DNA of 64,000 nt from Pseudomonas sp. (lineage in GTDB: Bacteria > Pseudomonadota > Gammaproteobacteria > Pseudomonadales > Pseudomonadaceae): assembly GCF_030683065.1 (NCBI RefSeq), contig NZ_JAUXMX010000030.1, positions 1 to 64,000 of the forward strand, written 5' to 3'. This document shows positions 28,982 through 39,678 of the stretch, one piece after another. Position 1 is the stretch's first letter, and every line of letters starts with the position of its first letter. Below the pieces are notes generated by a model, which had not been told where the DNA came from, did not search any database, and was given only the letters and a program-made list of their open reading frames with translations. A program made the position numbers and the translations under genes.

Positions 28982-30066
28982 CAGCCGTGTTCCTTCTCGA
29001 ATTGCGCCATGTAAGCGACCAGCGCCTCGACGGCATCCAGACCCACGGCGTTATAGATGGAGGCACGCATGCCGCCGACCGAGCGATGGCCCTTCAGATT
29101 GAGTAGATTGCGCGCCTCGGCACCGACCAGGAACGGTTTATCCAGACGCTCATCCGCCAGGCGGAAAGGCACGTTCATCCAGGAGCGGGCATTCAGCGCA
29201 ATCGGATTGCTGTACAGCTCACTGCTGTCGATGGCGCCGTAGAGCAGTTCTTTCTTGGCGCGGTTACGCTGCTCCATGGCTGCGACACCGCCCTGCTCCT
29301 TCAACCACTCGAACACCAGCCCGGAGAGGTACCAGGAAAATGTCGCTGGGGTGTTGTACATCGAACCGTTATCAGCAGCGACCTTGTAGTTGAGCATGGT
29401 CGGACAGACGCTGCGGGCACGGCCGAGCAGGTCTTCGCGAACGATGGTCACCACCAGGCCGCTAGGGCCGATGTTCTTCTGCGCGCCGGCATAGATCAGG
29501 CCGAACTTCGACACGTCGATGGGCCGCGAAAGGATGTCGGAAGACATGTCCGCCACCAGCGGCACGTCGCCGACATCGGGAATCCAGTCGAACTGCAGGC
29601 CGCCGATGGTTTCGTTGCTGGCATAGTGCAGGTAGGCGGCGTCTTTCGAGAGTTGCCAGTCGTTCTGCCCAGGAATCGCAAAGTAGTCGTAAGGCTTGGC
29701 GCTGGCAGCAACGTTGATGTTGCCGTAGCGACTGGCCTCCTCGATGCTCTTCTTCGACCAGATACCGGTATCGATATAGTCGGCGACACCGTCTTCCGGC
29801 AGTAAGTTGAGGGCAATCTCGGCGAACTGCTGGCTGGCACCGCCCTGCAGAAACAGGACTTTATAGTTGGAGGGAATGCCAAGCAGGTCGCGCAGATCCT
29901 GTTCGGCCTTTGCCGCAATGGCCATGTAGTCATCGCTGCGGTGACTCATCTCCATCACGGACAGGCCTTTACCCTGCCAGTCGAGGAGTTCCGCCTGGGC
30001 GCGCTGCAGAACAGCTTCAGGAAGCGCGGCCGGGCCGGCGCAGAAGTTATAGGCTCGCTTGCTCAC
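28981..30066 (-). CDS. serC: Phosphoserine aminotransferase
   Basis: A 361-residue class V aminotransferase that makes O-phosphoserine for serine biosynthesis and also serves pyridoxal phosphate synthesis. The N-terminal NFCAGPAALP, GGASQQFAEIALNLL and the PLP lysine in YAGAQKNIGPSGL are intact. I start at GTG 30066 (VSKRAYNF), with GAGAGA upstream, giving the family length; a longer frame exists. It is the first gene of the serC-pheA-hisC-tyrA/aroA-cmk run and follows gyrA after a gap with a palindromic repeat. Confidence 0.96.
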   Translation of the reverse strand: MSKRAYNFCAGPAALPEAVLQRAQAELLDWQGKGLSVMEMSHRSDDYMAIAAKAEQDLRDLLGIPSNYKVLFLQGGASQQFAEIALNLLPEDGVADYIDTGIWSKKSIEEASRYGNINVAASAKPYDYFAIPGQNDWQLSKDAAYLHYASNETIGGLQFDWIPDVGDVPLVADMSSDILSRPIDVSKFGLIYAGAQKNIGPSGLVVTIVREDLLGRARSVCPTMLNYKVAADNGSMYNTPATFSWYLSGLVFEWLKEQGGVAAMEQRNRAKKELLYGAIDSSELYSNPIALNARSWMNVPFRLADERLDKPFLVGAEARNLLNLKGHRSVGGMRASIYNAVGLDAVEALVAYMAQFEKEHG

Positions 30067-30119
30067 GTCTGTCTCTCTCAGTTCACCAACACTGTCGCCC
30101 GGGCGACGGTGCGCTTTCA

Positions 30120-30188
30120 TGTAGGGCGTACCCGCCGCAGGCAGTACGCCGTAAAAAAAGGTGTACTGCTTCGCGAGTACACCCTACG
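30120..30188. repeat. Long imperfect palindrome between gyrA and serC
   Basis: GTAGGGCGTACCCGCCGCAGGCAGTACGCC is followed by GTAAAAAAA and then GGTGTACTGCTTCGCGAGTACACCCTAC, nearly the reverse complement of the first arm. The GTAGGG-termini and inner GTAC palindromes match a class of dispersed Pseudomonas intergenic repeats; related GTAGGGTGCGC sequence lies at 11061-11099. As RNA it would form a hairpin of about 30 bp. Confidence 0.7.
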
Positions 30189-30222
30189 CACTGTCGGCCA
30201 GTCGTCGAATCCAACGCTGCAA

Positions 30223-30245
30223 TGAGCGAGGCAGAGCCTCGCTCA
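30223..30245 (-). repeat. Hairpin directly after gyrA
   Basis: TGAGCGAGGC (30223-30232) and GCCTCGCTCA (30236-30245) form a perfect 10-bp stem with a 3-base loop, seven bases beyond the gyrA stop. There is no U-tract, so intrinsic termination is doubtful; an mRNA 3'-end stabiliser is more likely. Confidence 0.6.
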
Positions 30246-30251
30246 CCCAGA

Positions 30252-32954
30252 TCACTCTTCGCTGACTGGGTTCTCGTCAGCAGCATCCGAGGTCTCGACA
30301 ACATCGTCGTCCAGCGCCTCATCACCCTCAAGCACTTCGTCACCCTCCTCTTCGGACGGCTCCTGCACACGCTCGAGACCGACCAGTTTTTCATCCTTGG
30401 CCAGCTTGATCAGCGTCACGCCCTGGGTATTGCGACCGAGACTGGAGACCTCACCAACCCGGGTACGCACCAGAGTGCCCTGGTCGGAAATCAGCATGAT
30501 CTCCTCACCATCGAGCACCTGAACAGCACCAACCAGCTTGCCGTTGCGCTCGTTGCTGACCATGGCGATCACACCCTGGCCGCCACGCTTGTACTCGGGG
30601 AACTCTTCGATGGCGGTACGCTTGCCGAAACCACGCTCGGAGGCGGTGAGAATCTCACTGCCTTCTTCCGGGATCAGCATAGAAATCAGCTTTTGCCCTT
30701 CTGGTAGCCGCATGCCACGCACACCACGCGCCGTACGGCCCATAGCCCGCACGTCGGTTTCCTTGAAGCGAGTGACCTTGCCACCATCGGAGAACAACAT
30801 GACTTCACGGCCACCATCAGTGATAGCGGCGGAGATCAGGGTATCGCCCTCGTCGAGGCCCAAGGCGATCAAACCAACACTGCGCGGGCGGCTGAACTGG
30901 GTCAGCGGGGTTTTCTTCACGGTACCGTTGGCGGTGGCCATGAAAATGAACGGCCCCTTGGCTTCCAGTGCGCCTTCGACATCATCGAGCACGCCGTCGA
31001 TATCTTCGACTTCGTCCTGCTTGCCTTTAGGGGCAATTTCGACCGGCAACATGGTGGTGATGTACTCACCCTCACTTAGCGGCAGCAGGTTGACCAGCGG
31101 ACGACCACGGGCTGCGCGCGAAGCTTCCGGAATTTCATAAGTTTTCAGCCAGTACACCTTGCCCTTGCTGGAAAACAGCAGCAGCGTGGTGTGGCTGTTG
31201 GCGACCAGCAGGTGTGCGATGTAGTCCTCATCCTTGATACCGGTAGCCGACTTGCCTTTACCGCCGCGACGCTGGGCCTGATAAGCGCTCAACGGCTGCG
31301 ACTTGGCGTAACCGGTATGGGAAATGGTTACTACACGCTCTTCTTCGGTGATCAGATCACCCAAGGTCAGATCCAGGCGGGCATCGAGAATCTCGGTACG
31401 TCGGGCATCGCCAAACTCGGCCTTGATGGCTTCCAGCTCTTCGCGAATCACTTCCATCAGGCGCACGGCGCTGGTGAGGATGCGAATCAGCTCGCCGATC
31501 TGGGCAAGAATTTCCTGGTATTCGGCCAGCAGCTTCTCGTGTTCCAGCCCCGTCAGGCGGTGCAGGCGCAATTCCAGAATGGCCTGAGCCTGTTCAGGCG
31601 ACAGGTAATACTTGCCGTCGCGCAGACCATACTGCGGCTCCAAGGCTTCCGGACGGCAGGAGTCGGCACCGGCGCGCTCGACCATGGCTTCCACCGCAGT
31701 GGACTCCCAGGCGGTTGCAATCAACGCTTCCTTGGCTTCTGCAGGCGACTGCGAGGCCTTGATCAGCGCAATTACCGGGTCGATGTTAGACAGTGCTACT
31801 GCCTGACCTTCGAGGATGTGTCCACGCTCACGCGCCTTGCGCAGCTCGAACACGGTGCGCCGGGTGACCACTTCACGGCGGTGCAGGACAAACGCTTCGA
31901 GCATGTCCTTGAGGTTGAGGACTTTCGGCTGGCCGTCGATCAGGGCCACGACGTTGATGCCGAATACGCTCTGCATCTGGGTCTGGGCGTAAAGATTATT
32001 GAGCACTACTTCCGGCACTTCGCCGCGACGCAGCTCGATGACGATGCGCATGCCATCCTTGTCGGACTCATCGCGCAGCTCGGTGATGCCTTCGAGCTTC
32101 TTGTCTTTAACCAGCTCGGCGATCTTCTCGATCAGGCGCGCCTTGTTCAGCTGATACGGCAGTTCGCTGACGATAATCTGCTGACGACCACCGACCTTGT
32201 CGATGTCTTCGATAATCGCCCGGGCACGCATGTAGATGCGTCCGCGACCGGTACGGTAGGCTTCGATGATACCGGCACGACCATTGATGATCGCCGCGGT
32301 CGGGAAATCCGGACCGGGGATGTACTGCATCAGCTCATCGACGGTCAGATCGCCATTGTCGATCAGCGCCAGGCAGCCGTTGATCACTTCCGTGAGGTTG
32401 TGCGGCGGACTGTTGGTGGCCATGCCCACAGCGATACCGCTGGAGCCGTTGACCAGCAGGTTGGGAACCCTTGTCGGCATGACCGCCGGGATCATCTCGG
32501 TGCCGTCGTAGTTCGGCACCCAGTCGACGGTTTCCTTGTGCAGGTCAGCCAGCAGCTCGTGAGCCAGCTTGGTCATGCGCACTTCGGTGTAACGCATGGC
32601 GGCTGCGTTATCGCCGTCCACCGAACCGAAGTTGCCCTGACCGTCGACCAGCAGGTAGCGCAAAGAGAATGGCTGAGCCATGCGGACGATGGTGTCGTAG
32701 ACCGCGGTATCACCATGCGGGTGATACTTACCGATCACGTCACCGACCACACGGGCGGACTTCTTGTATGCCTTGTTCCAGTCGTTACCCAACTCACTCA
32801 TTGCAAAGAGCACACGACGGTGCACGGGCTTCAAGCCGTCGCGCGCATCCGGCAGGGCACGCCCGACGATTACGCTCATCGCGTAGTCGAGGTAGGACTG
32901 CTTCAGTTCGTCTTCGATATTGACCGGGAGGATTTCTTTGGCCAGTTCGCCCAT
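30252..32954 (-). CDS. gyrA: DNA gyrase subunit A
   Basis: A 900-residue GyrA that breaks and rejoins DNA in the A2B2 gyrase. The winged-helix region with catalytic Tyr122 (AAMRYTEVR) is intact. The quinolone-resistance region reads [13 protein letters not shown] with Thr83 and Asp87, the susceptible residues in P. aeruginosa numbering. The GyrA box appears as QRRGGKG (near residue 565) and starts the DNA-wrapping C-terminal domain; the protein ends in a long acidic tail ([17 protein letters not shown]…). ATG at 32954. It is upstream of serC on the same strand, as in other pseudomonads. Confidence 0.98.
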   Translation of the reverse strand: MGELAKEILPVNIEDELKQSYLDYAMSVIVGRALPDARDGLKPVHRRVLFAMSELGNDWNKAYKKSARVVGDVIGKYHPHGDTAVYDTIVRMAQPFSLRYLLVDGQGNFGSVDGDNAAAMRYTEVRMTKLAHELLADLHKETVDWVPNYDGTEMIPAVMPTRVPNLLVNGSSGIAVGMATNSPPHNLTEVINGCLALIDNGDLTVDELMQYIPGPDFPTAAIINGRAGIIEAYRTGRGRIYMRARAIIEDIDKVGGRQQIIVSELPYQLNKARLIEKIAELVKDKKLEGITELRDESDKDGMRIVIELRRGEVPEVVLNNLYAQTQMQSVFGINVVALIDGQPKVLNLKDMLEAFVLHRREVVTRRTVFELRKARERGHILEGQAVALSNIDPVIALIKASQSPAEAKEALIATAWESTAVEAMVERAGADSCRPEALEPQYGLRDGKYYLSPEQAQAILELRLHRLTGLEHEKLLAEYQEILAQIGELIRILTSAVRLMEVIREELEAIKAEFGDARRTEILDARLDLTLGDLITEEERVVTISHTGYAKSQPLSAYQAQRRGGKGKSATGIKDEDYIAHLLVANSHTTLLLFSSKGKVYWLKTYEIPEASRAARGRPLVNLLPLSEGEYITTMLPVEIAPKGKQDEVEDIDGVLDDVEGALEAKGPFIFMATANGTVKKTPLTQFSRPRSVGLIALGLDEGDTLISAAITDGGREVMLFSDGGKVTRFKETDVRAMGRTARGVRGMRLPEGQKLISMLIPEEGSEILTASERGFGKRTAIEEFPEYKRGGQGVIAMVSNERNGKLVGAVQVLDGEEIMLISDQGTLVRTRVGEVSSLGRNTQGVTLIKLAKDEKLVGLERVQEPSEEEGDEVLEGDEALDDDVVETSDAADENPVSEE

Positions 32955-33198
32955 GAGTAGCCTGGTTCCTTTTTCTGGTGATACCCCGCGCCATTCATCC
33001 CGAACGAGGCGAAGCGTGCCGCGCGGCCCTAGGCCAGCAGCGACTCACGACAAATCAATGAGTTATGCCACGTATCTGCGCAGTTAAGGCGACTGTTGCC
33101 AGTGCCCCTGAAAACGGTCGGATATTACCACAACCGGCGCGCCGCACCTATCCCCAGCCAGCCACCGCAACAACAGCCACTGGCCACGCGCGACACGC

Positions 33199-34275
33199 TT
33201 AATGCAGACGCTTGCGACACATCAATCTGGTCATTTTCGCCAGATCCGGCCGCTCGACCACACCCTTCTCGGTGATGATGAAGTCGATCAGGTCAGCCGG
33301 CGTTACATCAAACACCGGATTGAGCGCATCCACAGCCGCCGCGACCCGCTGCCCATTGAGCTCCAGCAACTCGCTGGCATCTCGCTCTTCAAGAGGAATG
33401 TCGTCGCCACTTTCCAGCGCCATATCAATGGTTGAGCTTGGCGCCACCACCATGAAACGCACGCCGTGGTGCATGGCATTGACCGCCAACTGGTAAGTGC
33501 CGATCTTGTTCGCCACATCGCCATTGGCGGCAATTCGGTCGGCGCCGACAATGACCCAGGTAATACCGCGAGTCTTCATCAGGTGCGCGGCGGCCGAATC
33601 GACATTCAGGCTGACCGGAATGCCTTCACCCGCCAATTCCCAGGCGGTCAGGCGCGAGCCCTGCAGCCAAGGACGGGTTTCGTCGACATAGACACGCTCA
33701 ACCAAGTCTTCCAGATAGGCGGCGCGTATCACCCCCAATGCCGTACCGAAGCCGCCAGTGGCCAAGGCACCAGCATTGCAGTGGGTCAGCAGGTTCTGCT
33801 GACTGCCCTGATGCTTGCGAATCAGGTCGACACCCAGCTGCGCCATGGTCAGATTGGCTTCACGATCGCTCAGATGGATACCCAGCGCCTCGCCCTCCAG
33901 CAGCGCAAGCGGGTCGTCACCGTCCTTAATACGCGCCAAACGTTCGCGCATACGATTGAGCGCCCAGAACAGATTAACCGCGGTCGGTCGCGAGTCGCTC
34001 AGCACTTGAAAATCAACCTCCAGGGCCGCCCGCCAGTCACCACCCGCAGCCACTCGCGCGCGCGCGCCGAGCACCACTCCATAGGCAGCACTGATGCCGA
34101 TAGCCGGCGCACCGCGCACCACCATCAAGCGAATCGCCTCGGCGACAGCTGCGGCAGAATGGCAGGCATGCCAGGTTTCCTCGAACGGCAACACACGCTG
34201 ATCGAGCAGATACAGAGCACCATCGCGCCAATCAATGGCCTGAACCTTCTCTGCCGCTAGCAATTGCTCGCGCAT
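33199..34275 (-). CDS. mtnA: Methylthioribose-1-phosphate isomerase
   Basis: A 358-residue MtnA of the eIF2B-like isomerase family. The motifs [28 protein letters not shown] (catalytic Cys) and [21 protein letters not shown] (catalytic Asp) are present. It isomerises 5-methylthioribose-1-phosphate to methylthioribulose-1-phosphate in methionine salvage. It is divergent from mtaD, which supplies the same pathway, with a 198-bp gap that should contain both promoters. Confidence 0.96.
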   Translation of the reverse strand: MREQLLAAEKVQAIDWRDGALYLLDQRVLPFEETWHACHSAAAVAEAIRLMVVRGAPAIGISAAYGVVLGARARVAAGGDWRAALEVDFQVLSDSRPTAVNLFWALNRMRERLARIKDGDDPLALLEGEALGIHLSDREANLTMAQLGVDLIRKHQGSQQNLLTHCNAGALATGGFGTALGVIRAAYLEDLVERVYVDETRPWLQGSRLTAWELAGEGIPVSLNVDSAAAHLMKTRGITWVIVGADRIAANGDVANKIGTYQLAVNAMHHGVRFMVVAPSSTIDMALESGDDIPLEERDASELLELNGQRVAAAVDALNPVFDVTPADLIDFIITEKGVVERPDLAKMTRLMCRKRLH

Positions 34276-34473
34276 GACTCACCCCACCCCCGGAAAAGCC
34301 GAACATTATACCCAGAGAATCAGACTGCACGTTGCCAGCGAATCGGTGCCACCACCTGTCCTGGCAGCGCTTACTCCCCGACTGAAACGCATGGCGCAGC
34401 GCTGCACCGCTTCAAGCGCACGACGAACCCCTATAAACTCAGCCTCATCAGATACCCGCAGGAAGTCCCCGGC

Positions 34474-35793
34474 ATGCCCGAAACCCCTCTCGACCTTCTC
34501 CTACTCCCAACCTGGCTGGTGCCGGTCGAGCCAGCAGGCGTGGTGCTGCACGAGCATGGTCTGGGCATCCGCAACGGACGCATCGCACTGATCGCCCCGC
34601 GCGCCGAAGCACTCAAGCACCAGGCACTGGAAGTGCGCGAACTGCCCGGCCGACTGCTCACGCCAGGACTGATCAACGCCCACGGCCATGCTGCCATGAG
34701 CCTGTTCCGCGGCATGGCCGACGAGCTGCCACTAAACGACTGGCTGCAGCAGCATATCTGGCCCGCTGAGGCCAAGTGGGTTGATGAGCAGTTCATCATT
34801 GACGGCACCGAACTGGCTATCGCCGAGCAGCTCAAGGGCGGCATCACCTGCTTCTCGGACATGTACTTCTTTCCCGAAGTGGCCAGCGAGATGGTGCACA
34901 AGAGCGGCATTCGCGCGCAGATCACCATCCCCGTACTGGATTTCCCCATACCTGGGGCGCGCGATGCCGACGAAGCGCTGCGTAAAGGGCTGGCACTGTT
35001 TGACGACCTCAAGCATCACCCGCGCCTGAGCGTCGCCTTCGGCCCCCACGCCCCTTACACGGTGAGCGATGACAAGCTGGAAAACATCCGCATGTTCGCC
35101 GAGGAACTGGATGCAGGCATTCACATGCACGTGCATGAGACCGCCTTCGAGGTGCAGCAGAGCCTGCAACAGCATGGCGAACGACCGCTGGCGCGGCTGG
35201 CACGCCTCGGCCTGCTCGGCCCGCGCTTCCAGGCCGTGCACATGACCCAGATCGACGACGAGGACCTGGCTCTGCTGGTGACCAGCAACAGCAGCGTCAT
35301 CCATTGCCCAGAGTCCAACCTCAAGTTGGCCTGCGGCTTCTGCCCAGTAGAAAAACTCTGGCAAGCCGGGATAAATGTAGCCATCGGCACCGACGGCGCC
35401 GCCAGCAATAATGACCTGGACCTGCTCAGCGAAACCCGCACAGCAGCCTTGCTGGCAAAAGCCGTGGCCGGCTCGGCCAGTGCCCTGGACGCACACCGCG
35501 CGCTACGCATGGCAACCCTTAACGGCGCGCGCGCCTTGGGCCTGGAAAATCAGATCGGCTCGCTGGAGCTTGGCAAAGCCGCCGACCTGGTGACATTCGA
35601 CCTGACCGGCCTGGCCCAACAACCGATTTACGACCCTGTTTCGCAGCTGATCTATACCAGCAACCGCAGCTGTGTCGAAGACGTATGGGTCGGCGGCAAG
35701 CACCTGCTTGATGCAGGGCAACTGACGCGCATGGACGAACAACGGATTATCGCCAACGCTCGCACCTGGGGCGCAAAGATCGCCCAGCGCTAG
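34474..35793 (+). CDS. mtaD: 5-methylthioadenosine / S-adenosylhomocysteine deaminase
   Basis: A 439-residue TRZ/ATZ amidohydrolase. The metal ligands lie in [18 protein letters not shown], and [14 protein letters not shown]. In Pseudomonas this enzyme deaminates 5-methylthioadenosine to methylthioinosine, which a dedicated phosphorylase splits to methylthioribose-1-phosphate, the substrate of MtnA. I start at ATG 34474 ([20 protein letters not shown]) with AGGAAG upstream; the frame is open back to 34264 but that stretch overlaps the start of mtnA and is not conserved-looking. Confidence 0.93.
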   Translation: MPETPLDLLLLPTWLVPVEPAGVVLHEHGLGIRNGRIALIAPRAEALKHQALEVRELPGRLLTPGLINAHGHAAMSLFRGMADELPLNDWLQQHIWPAEAKWVDEQFIIDGTELAIAEQLKGGITCFSDMYFFPEVASEMVHKSGIRAQITIPVLDFPIPGARDADEALRKGLALFDDLKHHPRLSVAFGPHAPYTVSDDKLENIRMFAEELDAGIHMHVHETAFEVQQSLQQHGERPLARLARLGLLGPRFQAVHMTQIDDEDLALLVTSNSSVIHCPESNLKLACGFCPVEKLWQAGINVAIGTDGAASNNDLDLLSETRTAALLAKAVAGSASALDAHRALRMATLNGARALGLENQIGSLELGKAADLVTFDLTGLAQQPIYDPVSQLIYTSNRSCVEDVWVGGKHLLDAGQLTRMDEQRIIANARTWGAKIAQR

Positions 35794-36029
35794 CATGCAA
35801 AACAGGCAGCCCGAGGGGCTTGCAGGAGGCGCTTTAGCCGCAATGAGCCGGCACCTCATTTGGCCAGTCGCGGCCAAAGCCCCTCTCACCGACACCGACC
35901 AACACAGACTAGTGCGACAAACTGACATACATTGATTGGTCAGCAGGCACCCACCCCACAACGTGAAACTGGCACCATAAGCATTAACAGCGTCAGGCTT
36001 CCCGCCGCCAGTTCTATTCAGGGAACATT

Positions 36030-36728
36030 ATGAGCAACGTCGACCACGCCGAAATCGCCAAATTCGAAGCCCTGGCCCACCGCTGGTGGGACCGCGAAAG
36101 CGAATTCAAACCCTTGCATGACATCAATCCGCTGCGGGTCAACTGGATCGAAGAGCGCGTCAGCCTTGCTGGCAAGAAAGTGCTCGACATCGGCTGCGGC
36201 GGCGGAATCCTCAGTGAAGCCATGGCCCAGCGTGGCGCCGAGGTAACCGGCATCGACATGGGCGAAGCCCCCCTGGCCGTGGCCCAACTGCACCAACTGG
36301 AATCCGGCGTCACGGTCGAGTACCGGCAGATCACCGCCGAAGCCCTGGCCCTTGAGATGCCAGAGCAATTCGACGTGGTCACCTGCCTGGAAATGCTCGA
36401 ACACGTCCCGGACCCAGCCTCGGTGATCCGTGCCTGCCATACGCTGGTCAAACCCGGCGGTCAGGTGTTCTTTTCCACCATCAACCGCAACCCCAAGGCT
36501 TACCTGTTTGCGGTGATCGGCGCGGAATACCTGCTGCGCTTGCTGCCACGCGGCACCCACGATTTCAAGAAATTCATCCGCCCCTCAGAGCTGGGGGCCT
36601 GGAGCCGCGACACCGGCCTGCAAGTCAAAGACATCATTGGCCTGACTTACAACCCGCTGACCAAGCGCTACAAGCTGCAAGCGGATGTCGACGTCAACTA
36701 CATGATCCAGACGCTCAAGGAGGCCTGA
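36030..36728 (+). CDS. ubiG: Ubiquinone biosynthesis O-methyltransferase
   Basis: A 232-residue class I methyltransferase. The SAM motif [16 protein letters not shown] is at about residues 51-66. It carries out both O-methylations in ubiquinone biosynthesis. The ATG at 36030 follows CAGGGAAC. Its stop overlaps the ATG of mupP (TGATG), so the two are coupled. The 236-bp gap before it shows no gene. Confidence 0.96.
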   Translation: MSNVDHAEIAKFEALAHRWWDRESEFKPLHDINPLRVNWIEERVSLAGKKVLDIGCGGGILSEAMAQRGAEVTGIDMGEAPLAVAQLHQLESGVTVEYRQITAEALALEMPEQFDVVTCLEMLEHVPDPASVIRACHTLVKPGGQVFFSTINRNPKAYLFAVIGAEYLLRLLPRGTHDFKKFIRPSELGAWSRDTGLQVKDIIGLTYNPLTKRYKLQADVDVNYMIQTLKEA

Positions 36729-37399
36729 TGCGCCTGCGCGCAGTTCTTTTCGACATGGATGGCACGCTGCTCGACAGTGCCCCGGACTTTATTGCCATCT
36801 GCCAGGCGATGCGTGCCGAGCGCGGCTTGGCGACCGTGAATGACAAGCTGATTCGCGATCAGATTTCCGGCGGCGCCCGCGCCATGGTTGCCGCGAGCTT
36901 TGCCATGGACCCGCTGGACGAGCAATTCGAGGCGTTGCGCCTGGAGTTTCTCGAGCGCTATCAGGATCACTGCGCGGTACTGACGCGGCCATTCGACGGC
37001 ATCAATCAACTGCTCGCCGATATCGAGCAGGCCAAACTGATCTGGGGCGTGGTGACCAACAAGCCTCTGCGCTTCGCCGAACCGATCATGCAGCAACTGG
37101 GCCTGGCCGAACGCTCTGCGCTGCTGATCTGCCCGGATCATGTGACCAGAAGCAAACCTGACCCAGAGCCAATGATCCTTGCCTGCAGCCAACTAGGCCT
37201 GGACCCGGCCAGCGTGCTGTTCGTCGGCGACGACCTGCGTGACATCGAATCGGGACGCGCCGCCGGCACCAGAACCGCAGCAGTCACCTACGGCTATATT
37301 CACCCCGAAGACAACCCGAGAAACTGGGGCGCCGACGTGGTGGTTGACCACCCGCTGGAGCTGCGCGCAGTGCTTGAACGAGCGCTCTGTAGCTGCTGA
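36728..37399 (+). CDS. mupP: N-acetylmuramic acid 6-phosphate phosphatase
   Basis: A 223-residue HAD phosphatase with motif [14 protein letters not shown], motif II in WGVVTNKP and motif [17 protein letters not shown]. The ubiG-neighbouring HAD protein of Pseudomonas is MupP, which dephosphorylates MurNAc-6-phosphate in the cell-wall recycling route (AmgK/MurU) that bypasses de novo UDP-MurNAc synthesis and gives intrinsic fosfomycin resistance. Phosphoglycolate phosphatase (Gph) is the older annotation; the neighbours ubiG and yciK support MupP. Confidence 0.9.
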   Translation: MRLRAVLFDMDGTLLDSAPDFIAICQAMRAERGLATVNDKLIRDQISGGARAMVAASFAMDPLDEQFEALRLEFLERYQDHCAVLTRPFDGINQLLADIEQAKLIWGVVTNKPLRFAEPIMQQLGLAERSALLICPDHVTRSKPDPEPMILACSQLGLDPASVLFVGDDLRDIESGRAAGTRTAAVTYGYIHPEDNPRNWGADVVVDHPLELRAVLERALCSC

Positions 37400-37405
37400 A
37401 CGCAA

Positions 37406-37431
37406 TACAAATGCAGTACAAATGCAGTACA
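37406..37431 (+). repeat. Short 11-bp direct repeat after mupP
   Basis: TACAAATGCAG occurs twice in tandem (37406-37416 and 37417-37427), with a third partial copy (TACA) after them, just behind the mupP stop. The rest of the gap up to yciK holds GCTTGAAGCTTG-type low-complexity sequence (37531-37557) and no gene. Confidence 0.7.
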
Positions 37432-37573
37432 GGATACCGCTGGATACAACCTGCGCGCGCAACCCCAGGCTTCGCGCAGCGCAGCCAGCGTGCTCCAACC
37501 CACCCACATCAAAATACAGCCGCGCAACTTGTAGCTTATGGCTTGAAGCTTGCCGCTCGCTAAAGGAGTCCCC

Positions 37574-38314
37574 ATGTTCCAATACTCTGCCCGCCCTGAC
37601 TTGCTCAAGGATCGGGTGATCCTGGTCACCGGTGCCGGCCGCGGAATTGGCGCTGCCGCCGCACAGGCCTTTGCCGCCCACGGGGCGACCGTGCTGCTGC
37701 TGGGCAAGACCGAAGCAAACCTGAGCCGAGTCTACGACGCCATCGAGGCAGCCGGACACCCGCAGCCAGCTGTAATCCCGTTCAACCTGGAAACCGCCCT
37801 GGCGCACCAGTACGACGAACTGGCGGCGATGATCGAGAGTGAATTCGGCAAACTTGATGGCCTACTACACAACGCCTCGATTGTCGGCCCGCGCACACCA
37901 CTGGAACAGCTCTCCGGCGACAACTTCATGCGCGTGATGCAAGTCAACGTCAACGCCACCTTCATGCTCACCAGCACCCTTCTGCCGCTGCTGAAACTCT
38001 CCAGCGACGCCTCAGTGGTATTCACCTCGAGCAGCGTGGGACGCAAAGGCCGCGCCTACTGGGGCGCTTATGCGGTCTCCAAGTTTGCCACCGAAGGCTT
38101 GATGCAAGTGTTGGCCGACGAGGTCGACGGCGTGGCGCCGGTACGCGCCAACAGCGTCAACCCGGGCGCAACCCGCACGGATATGCGCGCCCAGGCTTAT
38201 CCGGGGGAAAACCCGGTAAACAATCCGCTACCCGAGGCGATATTGCCGGTTTATCTGTACCTGATGGGCCCCGACAGCAGCGGCGTCAATGGTCAGGCAT
38301 TCGACGCCCAGTAA
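37574..38314 (+). CDS. yciK: YciK-type short-chain dehydrogenase/reductase
   Basis: A 246-residue SDR. The NAD(P)-binding TGAGRGIG is at about 20-27, NNAG is replaced by the YciK-typical HNAS (LLHNASIVGPRTPLEQ), and catalytic Ser and YxxxK appear in FTSSSVGRKGRAYWGAYAVSK. The substrate is unknown. The ATG at 37574 is preceded by AAGGAG. This ubiG-mupP-yciK order is conserved in Pseudomonas. Confidence 0.9.
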   Translation: MFQYSARPDLLKDRVILVTGAGRGIGAAAAQAFAAHGATVLLLGKTEANLSRVYDAIEAAGHPQPAVIPFNLETALAHQYDELAAMIESEFGKLDGLLHNASIVGPRTPLEQLSGDNFMRVMQVNVNATFMLTSTLLPLLKLSSDASVVFTSSSVGRKGRAYWGAYAVSKFATEGLMQVLADEVDGVAPVRANSVNPGATRTDMRAQAYPGENPVNNPLPEAILPVYLYLMGPDSSGVNGQAFDAQ

Positions 38315-38541
38315 CGACCTCAGCAACCGATTTGACCGGCAGAAAAATGGCGGCGCACGCACAAATCGGCAACAACTTGCCGCCCTGCCAGGTAAGGCAA
38401 TTGCTAATACTGGCCATTGGCCGCGCAAGAACCCGCGCAAGCTACTGATTTGAAATATTTTTCATATCCGCTGAACCCTCTGGCACGAAATTCGCTCTAT
38501 AGCCAGTGTTGCCGCATAAACGCGCCAGAGGCTCAGCACTT

Positions 38542-39468
38542 ATGATTACCCCCAGCCAGACCAACACCATCGACTTTGATGCAGCCAAGCTCCAACGCTT
38601 GGGCTTTTCTGGCAATCGCGCGCCATCCTTACGCCCGGCCAGCCTGGCACAACTGCGCCAGCAGCTCAGCATGCAATTACAGACCAGCCTGGATGCCGAA
38701 CGCATTCTCAAGCTGTTCTTCACCACCGTGCAAAGCCTGGTGCCACTCAATGCCCTAACCTATCAGCAGCCAACAGCTGACTTGCGTCTGGAGCTAGGGG
38801 AGCGCGCGAGCCACTCTGCCGGCTATCGCCTCAGCCATGAGGGCGAATACCTCGGCGAGCTGATTTTCCGCCGCCAACAGCGTTTTAGCGACGAGGAGCT
38901 CGGCCAGCTGGAATCACTGCTAGCCAGCCTGCTGTTCCCGCTGCGCAATGCGCTGCTCTACCGCGCGGCAATCCAGAGCGCACTGCGTGACCCGCTGACC
39001 AATACCGGCAACCGCATTGCCATGGACCAGATTCTGCAGCGCGAAATTGATCTGGCGCGACGCAACCAGCAACCGCTCTCGCTACTGATGCTCGACCTCG
39101 ACCACTTCAAGCAGATCAACGACAACCACGGCCACAGCATCGGCGATGAAGTATTGATCGATGTTGCCGCCACCCTGAAAAGCCAGCTACGCAACATCGA
39201 CATGGTGTTTCGCTACGGCGGCGAAGAGTTTCTCGTACTGCTCTCGGGGACCTGCCGCGAAGCAGCCGCCATGGTTGGCGAGCGCCTGCGTCGTTCCGTC
39301 CAAGACCTGCAATGCCTGGCCCAAGGCAAACCAATAGAGGTGTCCATCAGCCTCGGCTGCGCGAGCCTGCTCGCAGGCGAATCTGCGGAAAGCCTGTTGC
39401 GCCGTGCCGATAGCGCACTCTATGTAGCCAAACGTGACGGGCGCAATCGCCTGAGCATGGCCGGCTAA
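38542..39468 (+). CDS. GGDEF-domain diguanylate cyclase
   Basis: About 308 residues. The N-terminal 140 form a GAF-like sensing region without membrane helices; residues about 145-305 are a GGDEF domain. The active-site loop is GGEEF (YGGEEFLVLL), and an inhibitory I-site RxxD (RNID) lies exactly five residues upstream, so an active, feedback-inhibited cyclase is expected. It makes c-di-GMP, the signal that keeps LapA on the surface in this type of bacterium. ATG at 38542 is chosen over a GTG 12 codons upstream; both have poor ribosome sites. A terminator follows at 39618. Confidence 0.9.
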   Translation: MITPSQTNTIDFDAAKLQRLGFSGNRAPSLRPASLAQLRQQLSMQLQTSLDAERILKLFFTTVQSLVPLNALTYQQPTADLRLELGERASHSAGYRLSHEGEYLGELIFRRQQRFSDEELGQLESLLASLLFPLRNALLYRAAIQSALRDPLTNTGNRIAMDQILQREIDLARRNQQPLSLLMLDLDHFKQINDNHGHSIGDEVLIDVAATLKSQLRNIDMVFRYGGEEFLVLLSGTCREAAAMVGERLRRSVQDLQCLAQGKPIEVSISLGCASLLAGESAESLLRRADSALYVAKRDGRNRLSMAG

Positions 39469-39617
39469 AAAGAGTCTATGGCCCCGTTAGGCGTTGCAGG
39501 CAATGGGTCGCGTTGAGCAATCAGGTAGTCGCCTGTCACGCTGGGCTTCAGCGTCCAACGTGCCCAGCCAACCTCGGCTTATCTTCTCGCAACCGAGTAC
39601 ATAGCTAAAAATTCCAT

Positions 39618-39648
39618 AAAAAAAGGGACTCGATCGAGTCCCTTTTTT
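39618..39648. terminator. Bidirectional rho-independent terminator
   Basis: AAAAAAA-GGGACTCGA-TCGAGTCCC-TTTTTT, a perfect 9-bp self-complementary stem core. It sits between the convergent GGDEF gene and rluB and serves both strands. Confidence 0.9.
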
Positions 39649-39678
39649 AGGCCACCAAGATGGTGGCGCCTTAGCGTG

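Noticed and set aside
30223..30245. Rho-independent terminator after gyrA
   Set aside because: The stem is perfect but no U-tract follows on the gyrA strand; kept as a hairpin only.
31191..32960. A 589-codon open frame opposite gyrA
   Set aside because: gyrA is certain here, and the antisense frame has no family similarity or start signals; it is a codon-bias artefact.
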